Made by a program: the position numbers and the translations under genes
The notes under the pieces: generated by a model
Seen by the model: the letters and a program-made list of their open reading frames with translations, nothing else
Told to the model about the DNA's origin: nothing
The model's database searches: none
Shown here: piece after piece, positions 60,132 through 64,000 of the stretch
How the letters are laid out: each line of letters opens with the position of its first letter
Numbering within the stretch: the stretch's first letter is position 1
Source of the DNA: CAYVIB01 sp964451365
Lineage (GTDB): Bacteria; Pseudomonadota; Gammaproteobacteria; Pseudomonadales; Cellvibrionaceae
DNA length: 64,000 bases
Assembly: GCA_964451365.1 (NCBI GenBank)
Contig: CAYVIB010000008.1
Span: 62,001-126,000 of the forward strand
Reading direction: 5' to 3'

Positions 60132-62873
60132 TCAGGCCACTCCCGCCAGCTTGCGCAGCACGGCGTGAAGAATGCCGCCGTTGCGATAGTATTCCCACTC
60201 GGTTTCGGTGTCGATCCGCACCCGCACCTGGAAGCGTTTTTCGGCTCCGCCCTCGCTGTCGGCGACAATCGTCAGCGTATCGCTGCCGGCACCGACAGGG
60301 GATTCAAAAGTAAATACTTCCTCACCTGTAAGCCCCAATTGGGGTATGCTTTCGCCTTTCATAAACTCCAGCGGCAATACACCGAAACCCACCAGGTTGG
60401 AGCGGTGGATGCGCTCGAAACTCTCCGCGATCACTGCCTCGATACCGAGCAGCTTGGTGCCCTTGGCCGCCCAGTCGCGGCTGGAGCCGGTGCCGTATTC
60501 CTTGCCCGCCAGCACGATCAGCGGGGTTTTGTCCCGCCGGTATTTCATGGCGGCGTCGTAGATCGGCATAACCTCATCAGTGGGCAGGTAACGGGTAAAA
60601 CCACCTACGGTTTCCGGTGCGAGCTGGTTGCGCAGGCGCACGTTGGCAAAGGTGCCGCGCATCATGACTTCGTGGTTGCCGCGGCGGGAGCCAAGACTGT
60701 TGAAGTCCTTCACTTCCACACCCTGCTCGCGCAGGTAGACGCCGGCGGGGCTGTCCGGGTGGATGGCCCCGGCGGGGGAAATGTGGTCGGTAGTAATGGA
60801 ATCACCCACCTTGACCAGGCAGTGGGCGCCTTTTATCTGTACCAGCCCCCCCGGCGTTTTCGGCATATCGGCAAAAAATGGCGGGTTCTTGATGTACGTG
60901 GAGTCGGGCCATTCGTAGGTTTTGCTTTCGTTGATCGGCAGCGAGCGCCACTGTTGGGTGCCGCGGAATACATCGGCATAGCGCTCGCGGAACATGGTGC
61001 CGCTGATGGCATTGTCACGCACGGCGTTGATCTCCTGCTGGCTCGGCCAGATGTCCCGAAGGTAAACCGGTTTGCCATCGTGGTCCTTGCCCAGCGGGTC
61101 GTTGGCCAGGTCGATATTCATGGTACCGGCCAGGGCATAGGCCACCACCAGCGGCGGGGACGCCAGGTAATTGGCTTTCACATCAGCATGAATTCGCCCT
61201 TCGAAATTGCGGTTGCCGGACAGGACCGACGCCACCACAAGATCGCCCTGGTGGATGGCCTCGCGAATCGGCTCGGGCAATGGCCCGGAGTTGCCGATAC
61301 AGGTAGTGCAGCCAAAGCCCACCAGGTGGAAACCCAGGGCTTTCAAATGTTCGCTCAGCCCCGCCTGCAGCAGGTAGGCCGGCACCACCTGGGAACCCGG
61401 CGCGAGGGAGGTTTTCACCCAGGGTTTTGATGTCAGGCCCCGTTCGTGCGCTTTCTTGGCCACCAACCCCGCCGCCAGCATCACGGAAGGATTCGAGGTG
61501 TTGGTGCAGGAGGTGATTGCGGCGATCACCACGTCACCATGGTTGAGACGGAACTCCCCACCGTTGAAATTTACCGGCATACCGGCCTCCGCGGATTGTT
61601 CGGCTTCGATATTGCCGCCTTCGGCATCGAAATCCGCTTCCGGCGATGCTGGATGGATAAGGACGGTACTTTCGTGCGTGGTCTGCAGGTAGTCGTGGAA
61701 GTTTTGCCTGGCCTCGGTCAGCGGCACCCGGTCCTGCGGCCGCTTGGGGCCGGCGAGGCTCGGGACAACCTCGGCAAGATTCAGGTGCAGGCTGTCGCTA
61801 TAACGGGCGACAACGGAAGAATCACGCCACAGTCCCTGGCTTTTCGCATAAGCCTCCACCAGGGCAACCTGCTCTTCGCTACGGCCTGTAAAGGTAAGAT
61901 ATTTCAGTACTTCCTGGTCGACGGGGAAGATACCAATGGTGGCGCCGTACTCCGGCGACATGTTTGAGATAGTGGCCCTGTCGGCAATACTCAGGTGGTC
62001 CAGCCCATCGCCGTAAAATTCGACGAACTTGCCCACCACCCCGCGCTTGCGCAGCATCTGGGTTACCGTCAGCACCAGGTCGGTGGCGGTGGAGCCTTCC
62101 GGCAGCTCGCCCACCAGTTCAAAACCCACCACTTCCGGCAGCAGCATGGTAATGGGCTGGCCGAGCATGGCTGCCTCCGCCTCGATACCGCCAACGCCCC
62201 AGCCCAGCACGCCGAGGCCGTTGATCATGGTGGTATGGCTGTCGGTACCCACAAGGGTATCAGGGTATGCGGAAAACTTGCCGTCTTTTTCGCCCGTCAT
62301 CACGACGCTGGCCAGATATTCCAGGTTCACCTGGTGAACAATACCAGTGCCTGGCGGCACCACGCGGAAATTGGAAAATGCCTGCTGCCCCCAGCGCAGG
62401 AAATTGTAGCGCTCGCGGTTGCGCTCGAATTCCAGCTGCGTATTTTTCTGCAGGGCGTCGGGGGTAGCGAAATAATCCACCATCACCGAGTGGTCGATCA
62501 CCAGGTCCACCGGTACCTGGGGATTGATGTTGTCCGGATTGCCGCCAAGCTGCACGATGGCGTCGCGCATGGCGGTCAGGTCCACCACCGCCGGTACGCC
62601 AGTGAAGTCCTGCAATACCACCCGCGCGGGAGAAAAGGCAATCTGTTGGCTCGGCGGCGTATCGCTATCGACACTGGCGCACAGGGCGGCGACGTCGTCG
62701 GCGGTGACATTAACGCCATCCTCGTGACGCAACAGGTTTTCAAGCAGGATCTTCCAACAAAACGGCATTTTGTCGATGGAGAATTGGTGCGACAGTTTGT
62801 CGAGGGAGTGAATTTCGTATTGGCGGGAGCCAACTTCCAATGTACTGCGGGTAGCGTAGCTGTTTTTACTCAT
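60132..62873 (-). CDS. acnA: Aconitate hydratase A
   Basis: 913 aa. The [4Fe-4S] Cys ligands are present in AITSCTNTSNPSVML and GFGCTTCIGNSGPLP. N-terminal SLDKLSHQFSIDKMPFCWKILLENLLRHEDG and GTDSHTTMINGLGVLGWGVGGIEAEAAMLGQP are typical of the AcnA/IRP1 class. The C-terminal swivel domain holds LAGKEYGTGSSRDWAAKGT. It heads an acnA-fumC pair. Confidence 0.97.
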   Translation of the reverse strand: MSKNSYATRSTLEVGSRQYEIHSLDKLSHQFSIDKMPFCWKILLENLLRHEDGVNVTADDVAALCASVDSDTPPSQQIAFSPARVVLQDFTGVPAVVDLTAMRDAIVQLGGNPDNINPQVPVDLVIDHSVMVDYFATPDALQKNTQLEFERNRERYNFLRWGQQAFSNFRVVPPGTGIVHQVNLEYLASVVMTGEKDGKFSAYPDTLVGTDSHTTMINGLGVLGWGVGGIEAEAAMLGQPITMLLPEVVGFELVGELPEGSTATDLVLTVTQMLRKRGVVGKFVEFYGDGLDHLSIADRATISNMSPEYGATIGIFPVDQEVLKYLTFTGRSEEQVALVEAYAKSQGLWRDSSVVARYSDSLHLNLAEVVPSLAGPKRPQDRVPLTEARQNFHDYLQTTHESTVLIHPASPEADFDAEGGNIEAEQSAEAGMPVNFNGGEFRLNHGDVVIAAITSCTNTSNPSVMLAAGLVAKKAHERGLTSKPWVKTSLAPGSQVVPAYLLQAGLSEHLKALGFHLVGFGCTTCIGNSGPLPEPIREAIHQGDLVVASVLSGNRNFEGRIHADVKANYLASPPLVVAYALAGTMNIDLANDPLGKDHDGKPVYLRDIWPSQQEINAVRDNAISGTMFRERYADVFRGTQQWRSLPINESKTYEWPDSTYIKNPPFFADMPKTPGGLVQIKGAHCLVKVGDSITTDHISPAGAIHPDSPAGVYLREQGVEVKDFNSLGSRRGNHEVMMRGTFANVRLRNQLAPETVGGFTRYLPTDEVMPIYDAAMKYRRDKTPLIVLAGKEYGTGSSRDWAAKGTKLLGIEAVIAESFERIHRSNLVGFGVLPLEFMKGESIPQLGLTGEEVFTFESPVGAGSDTLTIVADSEGGAEKRFQVRVRIDTETEWEYYRNGGILHAVLRKLAGVA

Positions 62874-63333
62874 AACACATGCTCCAAGGCTCGGGTTATG
62901 TATTTGGTGTGCATAACCTGATTGTAGTCGTTACCGGGCAGAGGAATAAATAGCCGTGGATGATGTCGTGAATGCAAATCGTATTCCGGTGGAGGAATTA
63001 TCGGATTTTGCGCCGAAGCAGTAGAAATAACGCACGATAGTTTGCAGCGACAAAAATTTTGAAACGTGCGAAAAAAATGAGCTTTTAGGGTTCGAATATT
63101 GTTTTCCGATAGCCGCAGTCACACTTTTGTCGGCGCGTGCGGTGCTGAGACCGGATGCATTCCAGAGTTGAATCGGTTCTGCTTTTGAGCTTATTGCTAA
63201 CTTTAACCACGCTCCAGAGCTCCCCACCAATCACACCCAGGGTGCCACCGGATAGGATAGCGTGCATTCCTGCTGAGCAAACCTGGTCACGCGCTACGTG
63301 AAAAACGGCTTCTTGCCAAAGCTTTATCTTCAA
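62874..63333. other. Upstream region of acnA
   Basis: 460 bp between the GH10 terminator and acnA. Short minus-strand frames (62931-63230, 63085-63333) lack ribosome sites and recognisable families and I do not call them. No strong promoter or repeat was seen. Confidence 0.4.
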
Positions 63334-63361
63334 AACAAAAAAATGGCCCCCTTTAGGGGCC
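63334..63361 (-). terminator. Intrinsic terminator of the GH10 gene
   Basis: GGCCCC/GGGGCC stem (63345-63350 with 63356-63361) with a 5-base loop, followed on the minus strand by ATTTTTTT. It is 28 bp after the xylanase stop. Confidence 0.88.
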
Positions 63362-63388
63362 GCTTTTGCGGGTCAGGCAAAGCCTGCT

Positions 63389-64000
63389 TTAGTTGCAAGC
63401 TTCTCCGCTGAGAGCATCGGCAACCCCTTGGAGAGCCGGTTTAGCAGAAAGGTCGGCATTGAACAGCAGTGGCCAAACCTGCATTGGCTCACTGAAAGAA
63501 TTTTTACCCACATTGGTGTAGTGATTAATTAGCCAGCTTTCATCATCAGTCAACCCCCATACCGTAATACCGCCCCGCAAGTTGACAGGAACAGTCTCAA
63601 GATACGTTTTAACAATTTGGCAATAGCGGGTGCTTTGCTGAGCCGCATGATCAGCAGTAAAGACTTCTATCGGATTATTGGGATCATGCGTGCCAGTATA
63701 AGGATCGAAGATTGGAATATCGAGTTCCGTAATCTTCACTTTCAGCCCACGATCCACTGCCATCTGAAACGCATCTTTAATGTTACTCAAGCTAGGAAAG
63801 CCCATATAAACGTGCATTTGGAAACCTACGCCATCGATCAACCCCTCTTCGTCAAGCACATCCACAAGTTCAAATGTCTTAACTCTCCGAGCATTGTCGT
63901 TTGTGTTGTCGTAGTCGTTGTAATAAAGATCGGCGTCCGGATCCGCCGCACGAGCCGCGCTGAAAGCAATTCGGATATATTCGGGAATGTCATCCGCTGT
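63389..64000 (-). CDS. GH10 endo-beta-1,4-xylanase, C-terminal part (5' end outside window)
   Basis: The frame is open to the window edge (203 codons seen). ADPDADLYYNDYDNTND and GVGFQMHVYM precede the nucleophile motif KVKITELDIPIF (catalytic Glu). The later GGITVWGLTDDESWLINH is the conserved barrel strand 8 motif, and PLLFNADLSAKPALQGVADAL ends the domain. No CBM or linker follows, so any binding module must be N-terminal. Hydrolyses xylan; the CBM60 esterase in this window would complement it. Confidence 0.93.
   Translation of the reverse strand, partial: TADDIPEYIRIAFSAARAADPDADLYYNDYDNTNDNARRVKTFELVDVLDEEGLIDGVGFQMHVYMGFPSLSNIKDAFQMAVDRGLKVKITELDIPIFDPYTGTHDPNNPIEVFTADHAAQQSTRYCQIVKTYLETVPVNLRGGITVWGLTDDESWLINHYTNVGKNSFSEPMQVWPLLFNADLSAKPALQGVADALSGEACN

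Noticed and set aside
60165..61430. 421-aa plus-strand frame
   Set aside because: Entirely antisense to acnA, whose protein is unmistakable; His/Gln/Val-rich shadow translation.

Overview
The window is chromosomal DNA of a moderately GC-rich gammaproteobacterium, most likely a polysaccharide-degrading member of the Cellvibrionaceae or a close relative (Cellvibrio, Saccharophagus and Teredinibacter are the nearest types I can think of). The evidence is long poly-serine linkers in secreted proteins, a CBM2/CBM60-like modular esterase, a GH10 xylanase at the right edge, and a Pseudomonas-type dksA-gluQ-cbrXAB-pcnB-folK-panB block. No rRNA, tRNA, CRISPR array, transposase or phage gene was seen.

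Layout. 1-12.1 kb is housekeeping: the tail of an FHA-domain protein, a SulP transporter, the ubiX-mpl pair, a K+-dependent-type membrane pyrophosphatase (hppA) divergent from a soluble one (ppa), a HAD phosphatase, an M15 peptidase, TfoX-C and Rieske proteins, and sfsA. 12.2-22.5 kb is the dksA-to-panB block. Between cbrB and pcnB, where no protein gene fits, lies a strong candidate for a CrcZ-type Hfq/Crc-sequestering small RNA, with a sigma-54 promoter, upstream CbrB-like half-sites, dense A-A-N triplets and an intrinsic terminator. cbrA ends inside a 167-bp inverted-repeat (MITE-like) element.

22.5-34.3 kb is accessory: dispersed repeats, a lipoprotein hydrolase, an autotransporter-like barrel translationally overlapping a giant Ig-like/FG-GAP lipoprotein, a GNAT enzyme, gnd, a frameshifted PRiA4_ORF3-like gene, and a CBM2-Ser-CBM60-Ser-CE1 esterase. 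34.2-40.5 kb holds a poly-Ser lipoprotein, an esterase-like hydrolase and a set of attC-like sites with small AT-richer cassette genes on the minus strand. There is no integrase in view, so it is best described as a CALIN (cluster of attC sites lacking an integrase) or the distal part of a chromosomal integron. One cassette gene, DUF2806-like, is riddled with stops and frameshifts.

40.9-47.9 kb is an eight-gene Mrp-type cation/proton antiporter operon (E-F-G-A'B-C-D-D-D) with overlapping genes. Its last ND-like subunit lacks the usual charged residues. 48.1-57.6 kb is a carbon/stress section: a PfkB kinase, a diguanylate cyclase, a PRC-barrel protein, otsB-GH15-otsA (trehalose), Dps and a succinate-semialdehyde-type dehydrogenase. 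57.7-64.0 kb has a periplasmic binding protein, acnA-fumC and the C-terminal part of a GH10 xylanase.

Taken together, CbrAB plus the candidate RNA would link nutrient sensing to carbon catabolite control in an organism that lives on plant polysaccharides. The Mrp system, pyrophosphatases and trehalose genes suggest salt and osmotic stress tolerance.
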